The notes under the pieces were generated by a model. It saw only the letters and a list, made by a program, of their open reading frames with translations, made no database searches and had not been told where the DNA came from. This document shows, one piece after another, positions 6,588-15,368 of a stretch of DNA of 20,309 nucleotides. Position 1 is the first letter of the stretch. Each line of letters begins with the position of its first letter. The DNA is from Bacilli bacterium (GTDB lineage: Bacteria > Bacillota_I > Bacilli_A > RF39 > UBA660): the NCBI GenBank assembly GCA_017550205.1, contig JAFZPS010000058.1:1-20309 (forward strand). Reading direction: 5' to 3'. The position numbers and the translations under genes are program-made.

Positions 6588-6595
6588 GTTATAAT
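6587..6595 (+). promoter_or_regulatory. Extended -10 promoter of the addB-addA-ptp operon
   Basis: TGT-TATAAT (6587-6595) is a perfect extended -10. The -35 region is occupied by the T tract of the preceding terminator. Transcription would start near 6602, on the GGTGA ribosome binding site of the AddB-like gene. Confidence 0.6.
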
Positions 6596-6611
6596 AATTT
6601 TGGTGAAGTAT

Positions 6612-8906
6612 ATGAGTAAATCTAAACTAATAATTTGCCCTAATGAGGAAAAATTAAAAATACTTTTATCTCTAAATAATAGTAAGGAATTAAATCCTAT
6701 TAAGTTTATGACTAAAAGTGAATTCTTTAATAATTATTATTTTTCTTATAATGATGATACTATTTATTATCTAATGAAAAAATATAATTATAATATTGAT
6801 GTATGTAAGGTATATTTAAGTAATTTATATGTTATTGATATAGATAAAGAATATAATTCTAGTAAACTTAATTTTTTAAAAGAATTAAAAAAGGAACTAA
6901 TAGAGAATAATCTATTAGTATTTAATAATGGATTTAAAGAGTATTTAAAAGATAAAGAAATTATTGTTAAGAATTATTATGATTTAGATTTATATGAAGA
7001 AGAAGTATTAAATTATAAGAGTAATATAGTTCCTAGTACTATAGATAATCCTGTGTATGAATTTAATACTATGGAAGAAGAAGTTAGTTTTGTATGTACT
7101 AAGATAATTGAATTAATTAATAATGGAATAGATATTAATAAGATTAGTTTATGTAATGTAAGTAGGGACTATTACTATACTTTAAAGAGACTATTTAGTT
7201 ATTATAATATTCCTATTAATATACCATTTAAAAATAGTATTTATTCTACTAAAGTAGTTAAAGATTATTTAGATACTGGTGTATTAGATTTAGAGAATTT
7301 AAGTAAATATAATATTAATAAAAAATTAGTTAATTATATTACTGATATTAATGATTCTATAAGTAAGGAGATATTAATTAGTAATTTAAAAAATACTTAT
7401 ATTAGTGATACTAAATATAATAATGCTGTTAGTATTAAAGAATTATTTAAAGAAGAATTTAATGATGATGAATATATCTTTGTATTAGGATTTAATCAAG
7501 ATGTATTACCTAAGAATTATAAAGATATAGAGTATATTTCTGATAAAGAAAAAGTAGAAGTTAATATGTATTCTACAGATTATTTAAATAAAAGAGAGAA
7601 AGATACTACTATATATATATTATCTAATATTAAGAATTTATATTTAAGTTATAAATTAAGTACTCCGTTTGAATCTTTCTTTAGATCTAGTTTAATAGAT
7701 GAGTTAAATTTAAAAGTAATAAATGATTATAAGAATAATTATAAGTATTCTAATTTCTATAATAAATTATTATTAGGGGATATGCTTGATAAATATAATT
7801 TATATGGAGAAAAAGAAGACTATTTAGAGAAATTATATAGTCATTATAGTATTCCATATAACACATATGATAATAAGTTTACTGGTATAAATAAGGATAC
7901 TTATTTAACTCATTTAGCTTATCCATTAAAGATTAGTTATACATCTTTAAATAGTTATAATGAATGTAGTTTTAAATATTATTTAAATTATGTATTAAAA
8001 CTTAGTGAATATGAAAGTACATTTCCAGCTTTTATAGGTAGTTTATACCATGAAATATTATCTCTTTATAAAGATAATAATTTTGATTTGGATACTGAAT
8101 TTAATAAATATTTAGAGAGAAGAGAATTATCTTTAAAAGAAAAATTATTATTAGTTAGAATTAAAAAAGATTTAATTGAATTAATAAATGTATTAAAAAA
8201 ACAAGATAAATATACTACTTATAAAGATGAATTATATGAGAAATGTGTAGAGATAGATTTAAATAAGAATGTATCTGTTAAGTTTATAGGGTATATTGAT
8301 AAAATAATGTATTATAAAAATATTGAAGATACATATTTTTCTATTGTAGATTATAAGACTGGTACTATAGATACTCATATAGAACCAATGAAGTATGGAT
8401 TACATATGCAATTGCCAGTGTACTTGTATTTAATTCATTATGGTAGATGTTTTACTAATCCTATATTTACTGGTATATACTATCAAAACATTTTATTTAA
8501 TTATCCAACTTGGAGTAAAAAGATAGATAAAGAAATACATGATAGATATTTATTAAAGGGATATAGTACTGATGATGTTAGTATATTAGAAAGATTTGAT
8601 TGTACTTATAAGAGTAGTGAATTAATTAAATCTATGAGTTATAGTGATGATAAAGGATTTAATAGATTTGCTAAAATTATTAATAATGATACTATGTATA
8701 ATCTAATTAAATATGTTAAAGATGAGATTAATAATAAAACAGATAAAATATTAGATGCTGATTTTTCTATTAATCCTAAAGTATATGATAAAGAGAATGT
8801 ATCATGTAAATATTGTGAGTTTAAAGATATATGCTTTATGAAAGATAAAGATATTAAATACTTAGAAAAGATTGATAATTTAGATTTCCTAGGAGGTGAA
8901 GAGTAA
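6612..8906 (+). CDS. addB: AddB/RexB-like subunit of the AddAB helicase-nuclease (short form)
   Basis: This 764-residue protein has a C-terminal PD-(D/E)XK nuclease of AddB type. Its Asp563 (GYIDK), Asp580 and Lys582 (IVDYKTG) and Gln600 (MQLPVYLYL) make up the active site. Four cysteines, Cys452, Cys732, Cys735 and Cys741, have the one-plus-three spacing (CxxCx5C) of the AddB iron-sulfur clasp. VLGFNQDVLPKN and NLYLSYKLS near residues 290-350 match the degenerate helicase core. Bacillus AddB is near 1,160 residues and keeps a Walker A; this protein begins LIICPNEEKLKIL with no GxGKT, so the N-terminal helicase-like part is reduced. With AddA it should resect double-strand breaks for RecA loading. 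ATG6612 is preferred because GGTGA (6602-6606) precedes it; GTG6603 overlaps that site. It overlaps addA by one base (TAATG). Confidence 0.88.
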   Translation: MSKSKLIICPNEEKLKILLSLNNSKELNPIKFMTKSEFFNNYYFSYNDDTIYYLMKKYNYNIDVCKVYLSNLYVIDIDKEYNSSKLNFLKELKKELIENNLLVFNNGFKEYLKDKEIIVKNYYDLDLYEEEVLNYKSNIVPSTIDNPVYEFNTMEEEVSFVCTKIIELINNGIDINKISLCNVSRDYYYTLKRLFSYYNIPINIPFKNSIYSTKVVKDYLDTGVLDLENLSKYNINKKLVNYITDINDSISKEILISNLKNTYISDTKYNNAVSIKELFKEEFNDDEYIFVLGFNQDVLPKNYKDIEYISDKEKVEVNMYSTDYLNKREKDTTIYILSNIKNLYLSYKLSTPFESFFRSSLIDELNLKVINDYKNNYKYSNFYNKLLLGDMLDKYNLYGEKEDYLEKLYSHYSIPYNTYDNKFTGINKDTYLTHLAYPLKISYTSLNSYNECSFKYYLNYVLKLSEYESTFPAFIGSLYHEILSLYKDNNFDLDTEFNKYLERRELSLKEKLLLVRIKKDLIELINVLKKQDKYTTYKDELYEKCVEIDLNKNVSVKFIGYIDKIMYYKNIEDTYFSIVDYKTGTIDTHIEPMKYGLHMQLPVYLYLIHYGRCFTNPIFTGIYYQNILFNYPTWSKKIDKEIHDRYLLKGYSTDDVSILERFDCTYKSSELIKSMSYSDDKGFNRFAKIINNDTMYNLIKYVKDEINNKTDKILDADFSINPKVYDKENVSCKYCEFKDICFMKDKDIKYLEKIDNLDFLGGEE

Positions 8907-11900
8907 TGGCTTGGACAGAAGATCAATTAAAAGCAATTAACCTTGAAGGAAAAAATATAATAGTATCAGCAGGTGCAGGTTCTGGTAAAACAGCAGTACT
9001 TACTGAAAGAGTAAAAAGAAAATTATTAGATGGTATTCATATTAATAATTTATTAGTACTTACATTTACTAATGCAGCTGCAAAAGAAATGAAAGATAGA
9101 ATTAGAAAAGCAGTTTTAGATACTCCTAGTTTAAAAGATGAGATTAATTTAATAGATGGAGCATATATAACTACATTTGATTCATTCTCACTTTCTATAG
9201 TTAAGAAATATCATACTAAACTTAATATAACTAATAATGTTAAAGTTAGTGATCAAGTAATAATAGATATTAAAACTAAAGAGTTATTAGATGAAATATT
9301 TGATGAGTATTATTTAACTCCTACTAGTAGTTTTAATAGTTTAATTAGTGATTTTTCATTAAAAGATGATTCTGAATTAAAAGAATATATATTAAATTTA
9401 TATAAAAAAATATCTTTAAAATATGATAAAAAGAAATATTTAGAAGAGTATTTTGATAATTATGATATAGAAAAGTTTGTAGAAGATTATATTGATTTAA
9501 TTAAAAATAAACAAAGTATTTTAATTGAATTAGTAAAAGAATTACCTAATTATTTTGAAGATAGTTTTATTAATAAAGTAGAGGATTGTTTAGATAAATT
9601 AATTAAAGCTAATAGTTATGAAGATATATTAAATTCATTTAATTATGATAAAGCTCCTAGTGTACCTAATGGTAGTAGTAATGCAGCTAAAGAATTAAAA
9701 AGTAGTATTTTTGAAATAGCAGATGAGATTAAAGAATTATGTTCTTATGAAAATATAGATTCTATAAAAGAAGAATTATTATCTACTAAAGATAATACTT
9801 TAATGATAGTAGAAATATTAAAAGAATTAGATAAGAGATTAGAAGAATATAAATTTAATAATCAAGTATTTAATTTTAATGATATCGCAAGACTTGCTAT
9901 TAAAGTAGTAATGGATAATGAAGATGTTAAAGAAGAATTAAAATCTAATTTCCAAGAAATATTAGTAGATGAGTATCAAGATACTTCTGATCTTCAAGAA
10001 TTATTTATATCTCTAATAGCTAATAATAATGTTTATATGGTAGGCGATATAAAACAATCAATCTATCGTTTTAGAAATGCTAATCCATATATTTTTAAGA
10101 GTAAATATGATTTATATAGAGATACTGATTCTGGGGAAAAAATAGATTTAGTTAAAAACTTTAGATCTCGTAATCAAGTTCTTGATGGAATAAATTTAAT
10201 GTTTGATTTATTCATGGATGATAGTTTTGGAGGAGCAGATTATAAAACTTCTCATAGATTAGTATTTGGTAATGGTGATTATACTGATACAGTTGATAAT
10301 TATGATTTAGGAATACTTACATATGATGATAAGAATTTAAATGGACTAAGTAAATCAGAAGAAGAAGCATTTATTATAGGTAAAGATATTATTGATAAGA
10401 TAAATCATAATTATAAAGTGTTTGATAAGAATGAAAAAATAGTTAGAAATTGTAAATATAATGACTTTGTAATATTACTTGATAAGAGTAAAGATTTTGA
10501 TTTATATAAAAAGATATTTGAGTATTTAGGATTACCTCTAAATATTATTAAAGAAGAAGAATTAACTAATGATGATGATATCTCAATAATTAGAAATTTA
10601 TTAAGATTATTAATTTGCATTAAAGAAGATAGATTAGACTTAGAATTTATATATACTTATATATCTATTTGTAGAAGTTATTTATATAAAATTAGTGATG
10701 AAGAAATATATGAGATTTATGTAAATAATAGTTATAAAGAAACTAGTTTATATAAGAAATGTTTAGAATTAACTCTTTCTATGGATACAACTAATCTTAG
10801 TAGTTATTTAAGATATGTTTTAGATGAATTTAATTATGAAGAAAAGATACTTACTATTAATAATATAAAATCATATACAGTTAGAGTAGAGTACTTATAT
10901 AATTTAGCTAAAAGTATGGAAGATGAAGGTATTACTATTTATGACTTTGTTAATTATTTAAATGATATTTTTGAAAATGATTATAATTTAAGTTTTAATG
11001 CTAATAGTGGTAAATTAAATAGTATTCGAATAATGACAATTCATAAATCTAAAGGATTAGAATTCCCTATATGTTATTTTGGAGGATTCTATAATAGATT
11101 TAATTTAAGAGATTTATCAGAAAAAATATTATTTGATAATAAATATGGAATAGTACTTCCTAAAGTAAATGAGTATTATAAAGACACTATTTTAAAAACA
11201 TTAATTAAAAAGAATAATAGACGTGAAGAAATAAGTGAGAGAATAAGACTTTTATATGTTGCTTTAACTAGAGCTAGAGAAAAAATGATTATAGTAATTC
11301 CTAAAATAGAAGAAGATACTGAAGTACTTGATATGGTACCTAGTTATAAAAGAGAAAAATATAATTCATTCTTAAGTATTATTAAAAGTATTTATTCTAA
11401 TCTTCTGAATTATGTTAAAGAAGTAGATATTGTAGGAGATAGAGGATATCAAAATATAGATACAAATTCTATTACTTTAGATTCTAGTGAAGAGGATATT
11501 ATTGTAAATGAGATTAATGTAGAGACTAAGGTACTTGAAGAGGTTCATTATTCTAAAGATAAATTACATGTAATTAGTAAAGAAGAAAAGGATATAATGG
11601 AATTTGGTACTTTGGTTCATTCTATCTTAGAGTTAATTGATTTTAATAATTATAATTTGGATTTATATGATATAGATAATTCTATTAAGAGTAAAATTAC
11701 TAATTTTATTAATAGTGATTTTATGAAAGATAAGTTAAATCTTAATATGTATAAAGAATATGAATTCTTATATTCTGAAGATAATATACTTAGTCATGGA
11801 ATTATAGATTTATTACTTGAAGATACTGATAAAATGATTATTGTTGATTATAAGTTAAAAGGTATAGATGATGAAGCTTATGATAAACAATTAAGTGGAT

Positions 11901-11989
11901 ATAGAAAATATATTGAGAATAAAACAGGTAAAAAGACTTACTGTTACTTATATTCAATTCTTGAGGAGAGGGTAAGAGAAGTATTATGA
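8906..11989 (+). CDS. addA: ATP-dependent helicase/nuclease subunit AddA
   Basis: This 1027-residue UvrD-type (SF1) helicase has all core motifs: Gln7 of the Q motif, Walker A AGAGSGKT (22-29, Lys28), TFTNAAAKEM (motif Ia), VDEYQD (354-359, Walker B), VGDIKQSIYRFR (motif III), KNFRSR (motif IV), TIHKSKGLEFP (motif V) and LLYVALTRAR (motif VI). A C-terminal PD-(D/E)XK nuclease follows FGTLVHSILE, with Asp968, Asp981 and Lys983 (VDYKLKG) and a QLSGYRKY segment. It is somewhat shorter than Bacillus AddA (about 1,230). It pairs with the upstream AddB to unwind and degrade DNA ends. A strong AGGAGGTGA (8891-8899) lies inside addB. It ends in TGA and overlaps the following phosphatase gene by four bases (ATGA). 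Confidence 0.97.
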   Translation: MAWTEDQLKAINLEGKNIIVSAGAGSGKTAVLTERVKRKLLDGIHINNLLVLTFTNAAAKEMKDRIRKAVLDTPSLKDEINLIDGAYITTFDSFSLSIVKKYHTKLNITNNVKVSDQVIIDIKTKELLDEIFDEYYLTPTSSFNSLISDFSLKDDSELKEYILNLYKKISLKYDKKKYLEEYFDNYDIEKFVEDYIDLIKNKQSILIELVKELPNYFEDSFINKVEDCLDKLIKANSYEDILNSFNYDKAPSVPNGSSNAAKELKSSIFEIADEIKELCSYENIDSIKEELLSTKDNTLMIVEILKELDKRLEEYKFNNQVFNFNDIARLAIKVVMDNEDVKEELKSNFQEILVDEYQDTSDLQELFISLIANNNVYMVGDIKQSIYRFRNANPYIFKSKYDLYRDTDSGEKIDLVKNFRSRNQVLDGINLMFDLFMDDSFGGADYKTSHRLVFGNGDYTDTVDNYDLGILTYDDKNLNGLSKSEEEAFIIGKDIIDKINHNYKVFDKNEKIVRNCKYNDFVILLDKSKDFDLYKKIFEYLGLPLNIIKEEELTNDDDISIIRNLLRLLICIKEDRLDLEFIYTYISICRSYLYKISDEEIYEIYVNNSYKETSLYKKCLELTLSMDTTNLSSYLRYVLDEFNYEEKILTINNIKSYTVRVEYLYNLAKSMEDEGITIYDFVNYLNDIFENDYNLSFNANSGKLNSIRIMTIHKSKGLEFPICYFGGFYNRFNLRDLSEKILFDNKYGIVLPKVNEYYKDTILKTLIKKNNRREEISERIRLLYVALTRAREKMIIVIPKIEEDTEVLDMVPSYKREKYNSFLSIIKSIYSNLLNYVKEVDIVGDRGYQNIDTNSITLDSSEEDIIVNEINVETKVLEEVHYSKDKLHVISKEEKDIMEFGTLVHSILELIDFNNYNLDLYDIDNSIKSKITNFINSDFMKDKLNLNMYKEYEFLYSEDNILSHGIIDLLLEDTDKMIIVDYKLKGIDDEAYDKQLSGYRKYIENKTGKKTYCYLYSILEERVREVL

Positions 11990-12414
11990 GAATATGTTTT
12001 ATATGTTTAGGTAATATATGTAGGAGTCCTATGGCAGAGTTTATTATGAAAGATAAAGTAAATAAACTTGGTTTAGAAAATGACTTTCATATAGAGTCAC
12101 GTGCTACTTCTTATGAAGAAGAGGGTAATGATATGTATCCTCCAGCTAAGAGAATACTTGATAATATGAATATTTCTTATACTAGACATTATTCTAAAAG
12201 AGTAGAAAAAGAAGATTATTCTAAATTTGATTTATTTGTATGTATGGAGGATTCTAATATTAGAAATCTTAGTTATATATTTGATGATACTGATAAAAAA
12301 GTTATTAAATTATTAGATAGAAATATTAGTGATCCTTGGTATACTGGTAATTTTATTAGTACTTATAATGATTTAGTAGAGGGTATTGATGAATTAATAA
12401 AAAGAGTTAAATAA
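11986..12414 (+). CDS. Low-molecular-weight protein tyrosine phosphatase
   Basis: The 142-residue product has the signature CLGNICRS (residues 7-14), which supplies nucleophile Cys7 and phosphate-binding Arg13 (CX5R), plus Ser14. The general acid Asp116 lies in SDPWYTG. The length matches single-domain LMW-PTPs such as Bacillus YfkJ/YwlE; YwlE-type enzymes act on phosphoarginine. In those, a Thr in the P-loop is associated with Arg specificity; here the position is Ile11 (C-L-G-N-I-C-R), as in tyrosine phosphatases. It is probably cytoplasmic. The start overlaps the addA stop (ATGA), so expression is coupled to the recombination genes. The stop lies inside the terminator hairpin that closes the operon. 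The substrate is unknown. Confidence 0.92.
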   Translation: MRICFICLGNICRSPMAEFIMKDKVNKLGLENDFHIESRATSYEEEGNDMYPPAKRILDNMNISYTRHYSKRVEKEDYSKFDLFVCMEDSNIRNLSYIFDDTDKKVIKLLDRNISDPWYTGNFISTYNDLVEGIDELIKRVK

Positions 12415-12424
12415 CTCTTTTTTT
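12401..12424 (+). terminator. Rho-independent terminator after the addB-addA-ptp operon
   Basis: AAAGAGTT (12401-12408) and AACTCTTT (12413-12420) form an eight-base stem with a four-base loop; the T tract continues to 12424. The phosphatase stop codon (12412-12414) is inside the hairpin. Confidence 0.85.
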
Positions 12425-12425
12425 A

Positions 12426-12454
12426 TTGAATATATTTGGTATATGTGATATAAT
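12426..12454 (+). promoter_or_regulatory. Promoter of the RelE-like/helical gene pair
   Basis: TTGAAT (12426-12431), a 17-base spacer and TGA-TATAAT (hexamer 12449-12454) give both a -35 and an extended -10, one of the strongest promoters in the window. Transcription would start near 12461, about eight bases before AAGGAGG (12469-12475). Confidence 0.75.
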
Positions 12455-12481
12455 ATAAAAACTTGTTTAAGGAGGAATATT

Positions 12482-13432
12482 ATGAGTATTGATTCTGATA
12501 AATTTATATATATGAGTTCAAGTGAAATGATAGAATATCTTGATAAAAAACGTAGATGTGCAGATGCTCAAAGAAAAGAAAATAAAGAATTAGGTAGTGC
12601 ATTAGAATCTATAAAACCTAGAGTACCTAAAATATCTGAAGAAATTCAAATTAGTGATAAAAAAGAAGATATAGAAGATAGTTTTGAAAAAGAATTTGAA
12701 TACTATTTTGGTGAATTTAAGAAGTTAAAAGAATATACTAAAGAATCAATAGAAGAAGTTCTTCCTTCACTTAATGATTATAATTATGAAAGAATAGTTA
12801 TGAGAATAATTGCAGAAATATCTCGTGATATAAAAGGATATAGGGAAATACTTTTTACTTTTGGTCCTACTATGAATAAAGAAGAATTAGAAGAATATAG
12901 AAACGAGATTGTTTATAATAATGCAATTAGGTTAATTTTAAAAGATATTTTATTTACAAAAGAAAAAGAAAAAATAGTTGAGACTAAGAATAAACTTATA
13001 TTTGTACCTGTTGCTAGTACTGGTAAAATACGTATTTTTGATGAATTAAAAGATATTCCATCTGAAGAATATGATGGTTTTATTGACCTTCTTGAATCTA
13101 TTAAAGATGGTACATTTAAAGGATTTAAAGTATTTAATAATAATGAAACTTTAAATGGTTTATTAGAAGTTAGAAGACATTTAGTACGTGTAGTATATCA
13201 AAGATTATCAAAAGACTGTTATGCTATTATTTCAATATTTATGAAAAAGACACAAAATGATAATGGGTATAAAAAACCAATACAAATAAAATATGCTGAG
13301 TATAAAACTATAGAAAAAGAATTAAAGAAGAGTGTTAATGATCCTAGTTTTTTAGAAAAACATGAAAAGTATGAAGAAGAAGTATTTAAAATACTAGGTT
13401 CTGATAAGAATAATGGTAAGGGGGTAAAATAA
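12482..13432 (+). CDS. Uncharacterised protein with RelE/HigB-like C-terminal domain
   Basis: I do not recognise this 316-residue protein as a whole. Residues 1-165 are charged and probably helical, including an acidic block (EDIEDSFEKEFEYYFGEF) and possible coiled coils. Residues about 184-282 resemble the Gp49-like HigB branch of the RelE/ParE fold: RIFDELKDIPSEEYDGFIDL, then LLEVRRHLVRVVYQR (Glu229, Arg231, Arg236, Tyr239), a YAIISIFMKKTQND strand with the family-typical KKTQ (255-258), and a closing helix with YAEYKTIEKEL. Canonical HigB toxins are about 100 residues; here the domain is fused to a long N-terminal region. Ribonuclease activity is possible but not shown. AAGGAGG (12469-12475) is six bases before the ATG. 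It overlaps the next gene by one base (TAATG), so the two products are likely made together. Confidence 0.7.
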   Translation: MSIDSDKFIYMSSSEMIEYLDKKRRCADAQRKENKELGSALESIKPRVPKISEEIQISDKKEDIEDSFEKEFEYYFGEFKKLKEYTKESIEEVLPSLNDYNYERIVMRIIAEISRDIKGYREILFTFGPTMNKEELEEYRNEIVYNNAIRLILKDILFTKEKEKIVETKNKLIFVPVASTGKIRIFDELKDIPSEEYDGFIDLLESIKDGTFKGFKVFNNNETLNGLLEVRRHLVRVVYQRLSKDCYAIISIFMKKTQNDNGYKKPIQIKYAEYKTIEKELKKSVNDPSFLEKHEKYEEEVFKILGSDKNNGKGVK

Positions 13433-15282
13433 TGACAACACAAGATTTTATTGATAAGTGTCAAGAAAAAATTGATGAGTTAAATAAGAAAATAGAAGAA
13501 CCTCCTATTGAGTATTCTTATTATAATGATTTTGTACGTAATTATAATATTAAAACTGTTGCTGGTTTATCTAAAATACCATATATAGATCTTGCTAATG
13601 CATTAATATATCCTGATATGGATGCTGAAACTTTAAATGAAGTATTTGAATCTACAGAAGGTTTTAAATGTTTATTAAATGAATTAACTAGTGATGAATT
13701 AGATGAAGTTAATCAAATATTTTTAAGTTTTGTTAAAAGTGGTGATGGTGATGTATTAGAGTATATTTTTGATTATCATAATTCTAATGAAATAATTAAA
13801 AAAGTTAAAAAAATATTTACTACTGAAGGATCAAGTAAAGAAGAAAAACAACATTTATTAACAGTACATAATTTAATAGAAAAATTACTTACAAATAATA
13901 AGATGCCAGGATGGGATATTATAAGACTTGTTAAATATTATAGAAAGTCATCTGCTGGTATGCATAATATAATAGCTGTTATTAGATTTGTAAAATTTCT
14001 AAAAGAAGAAAATCATGATGTTAATTCAAAAGAGTATAAAGAAAGATTTGCAAAAGATGAAAAAGATATTTTAGATGTTTGTAGTGCTATTGAAATGTGT
14101 AGAAAGATGATTAATGAAGATTATAAAAAGTATAAGGCTAGTTTATCTCATGAACTTACTATTTATAAGAATCTTAAAAAGAATGTAGAAAACGCTTTTA
14201 AAAAAGATGAAATAACTAATTATGAAATGATTATTCATGATATAGATGATGAAAAAATGAGAAGGGAATTCTTAAACTTAGTATATAAACATAATAAAGT
14301 AGAATATGATAAAGTAGAAGAATTAAATATGTCTTTAAAAAAGAATTCTGTAGTTAATTATATATCTATATTAAAGTCATATAGTATTAAAAAAGAAGAA
14401 GTAGATTTACTTAAAGTAATGAATAATTCTTGTGAAGATTTAGATAAAATGTTAAAAGTACTTAATGGTATTGTTGGAGATAAAAATACAATAATTAGAA
14501 TAATAGAATTTAGTAATTTAGAAAGTGTTAATTATTTTAAAGAATTAAAAAGTACTGGTGTATTAGGAAATAGTGCTTTTATGAGATATCCAAAAATATT
14601 TGATGCTAATAGTGTTGAAAGAAAAGTATTAGATAAAAATATAGAGATGCTTAAGAATTATAATATAGATTTTTCTTTATTTCATAAGGCTCCTGATGTA
14701 TTAATAGAAAATACTAATTTAAGTGAAAATATTGAAATATTATATTATTATGAATTACTTGATAATTTAAATAATACTAGAAAAATGAAGTTTCTAAAAA
14801 AAGATAATTTAGTAGAAATTATTGATAAGATAATTGAATTAGGATATGAGGAATTCTTAGATACTGGATTAGATTTATTAAATGAAAATAATTGGGATAG
14901 AATTTATGTATTGAAAACTATGGGATTAAAACCTGAAACTAAAGAAGAATTAATTAGATGTTTAAGAGATGATAAATTCTTTATTCCTGATAATAAGTTA
15001 AGTTCATATATAGAGAATGATACTGTATTTTGTGAAGATTTAGATATTTTTTACGATACTGATATTGCTGCTATTGTAAAAGATTATGCTAATACTAAAA
15101 GATCTTTAAGTTTTGACGGAGTAATTATTTCTAAAAATAGAGTAGCTAGAAATCTTACTAATGATGACTTTGATATTAATGATTTCTTTAAGGCTATAAT
15201 TACTAATGGTGTATTAGATAGTAGTGAAATAGACACTATTAAATCAAGTTTAAAAAATAAGACATATAGAATAGGTGAATAG
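13432..15282 (+). CDS. Large uncharacterised all-helical protein, partner of the RelE-like gene
   Basis: This 616-residue protein has no signal peptide or membrane segment and no enzymatic motif that I can identify. It appears almost wholly alpha-helical. Between about residues 290 and 500 it shows repeated helix pairs with segments such as YFKELKSTGVL, FMRYPKIFD and LDKNIEMLKNYNID, loosely like mTERF-type or other alpha-solenoid repeats (weak similarity). Near the C-terminus it has LSFDGVIISKNRVARNL (about 559-575), a compact conserved-looking segment. There is no helix-turn-helix typical of a HigA antitoxin that I can recognise. AAGGGGG (13418-13424) is seven bases before ATG13432. It forms a two-gene operon with the preceding RelE-like protein and ends before a strong terminator. 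Confidence 0.7.
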   Translation: MTTQDFIDKCQEKIDELNKKIEEPPIEYSYYNDFVRNYNIKTVAGLSKIPYIDLANALIYPDMDAETLNEVFESTEGFKCLLNELTSDELDEVNQIFLSFVKSGDGDVLEYIFDYHNSNEIIKKVKKIFTTEGSSKEEKQHLLTVHNLIEKLLTNNKMPGWDIIRLVKYYRKSSAGMHNIIAVIRFVKFLKEENHDVNSKEYKERFAKDEKDILDVCSAIEMCRKMINEDYKKYKASLSHELTIYKNLKKNVENAFKKDEITNYEMIIHDIDDEKMRREFLNLVYKHNKVEYDKVEELNMSLKKNSVVNYISILKSYSIKKEEVDLLKVMNNSCEDLDKMLKVLNGIVGDKNTIIRIIEFSNLESVNYFKELKSTGVLGNSAFMRYPKIFDANSVERKVLDKNIEMLKNYNIDFSLFHKAPDVLIENTNLSENIEILYYYELLDNLNNTRKMKFLKKDNLVEIIDKIIELGYEEFLDTGLDLLNENNWDRIYVLKTMGLKPETKEELIRCLRDDKFFIPDNKLSSYIENDTVFCEDLDIFYDTDIAAIVKDYANTKRSLSFDGVIISKNRVARNLTNDDFDINDFFKAIITNGVLDSSEIDTIKSSLKNKTYRIGE

Positions 15283-15285
15283 TAT

Positions 15286-15315
15286 AAAAAACACATAAAT
15301 TATATGTGTTTTTTT
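15286..15315 (+). terminator. Strong rho-independent terminator
   Basis: AAAAACACATA (15287-15297) pairs perfectly with TATGTGTTTTT (15303-15313) around a five-base loop. The flanking A and T runs (15286-15315) make a classic, possibly bidirectional terminator. The next promoter begins two bases later. Confidence 0.92.
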
Positions 15316-15316
15316 G

Positions 15317-15345
15317 TTGAAATAATAGGATTAATATAGTATAAT
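15317..15345 (+). promoter_or_regulatory. Promoter of the surface-protein operon
   Basis: TTGAAA (15317-15322), a 17-base spacer and TATAAT (15340-15345) form a near-consensus sigma-A promoter. The predicted start near 15352 leaves about five bases before the AGGTGAG ribosome binding site. Confidence 0.8.
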
Positions 15346-15368
15346 TATTCTATAATAGGTGAGTGCGT

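Noticed and set aside
8639..8926. Minus-strand open frame of about 95 codons opposite the end of addB
   Set aside because: It is opposite a conserved coding segment (iron-sulfur cysteines), has a low-complexity Ser/Leu composition typical of antisense to AT-rich genes, and has no ribosome binding site.
13219..13464. Minus-strand open frame opposite the junction of the RelE-like and helical genes
   Set aside because: It has the composition of an antisense shadow (Phe/Ser/Leu/Ile) with no start signal; I considered an antisense regulator and found no support. The antisense frames at 10411-10620, 15084-15296 and 19063-19320 were dismissed likewise.
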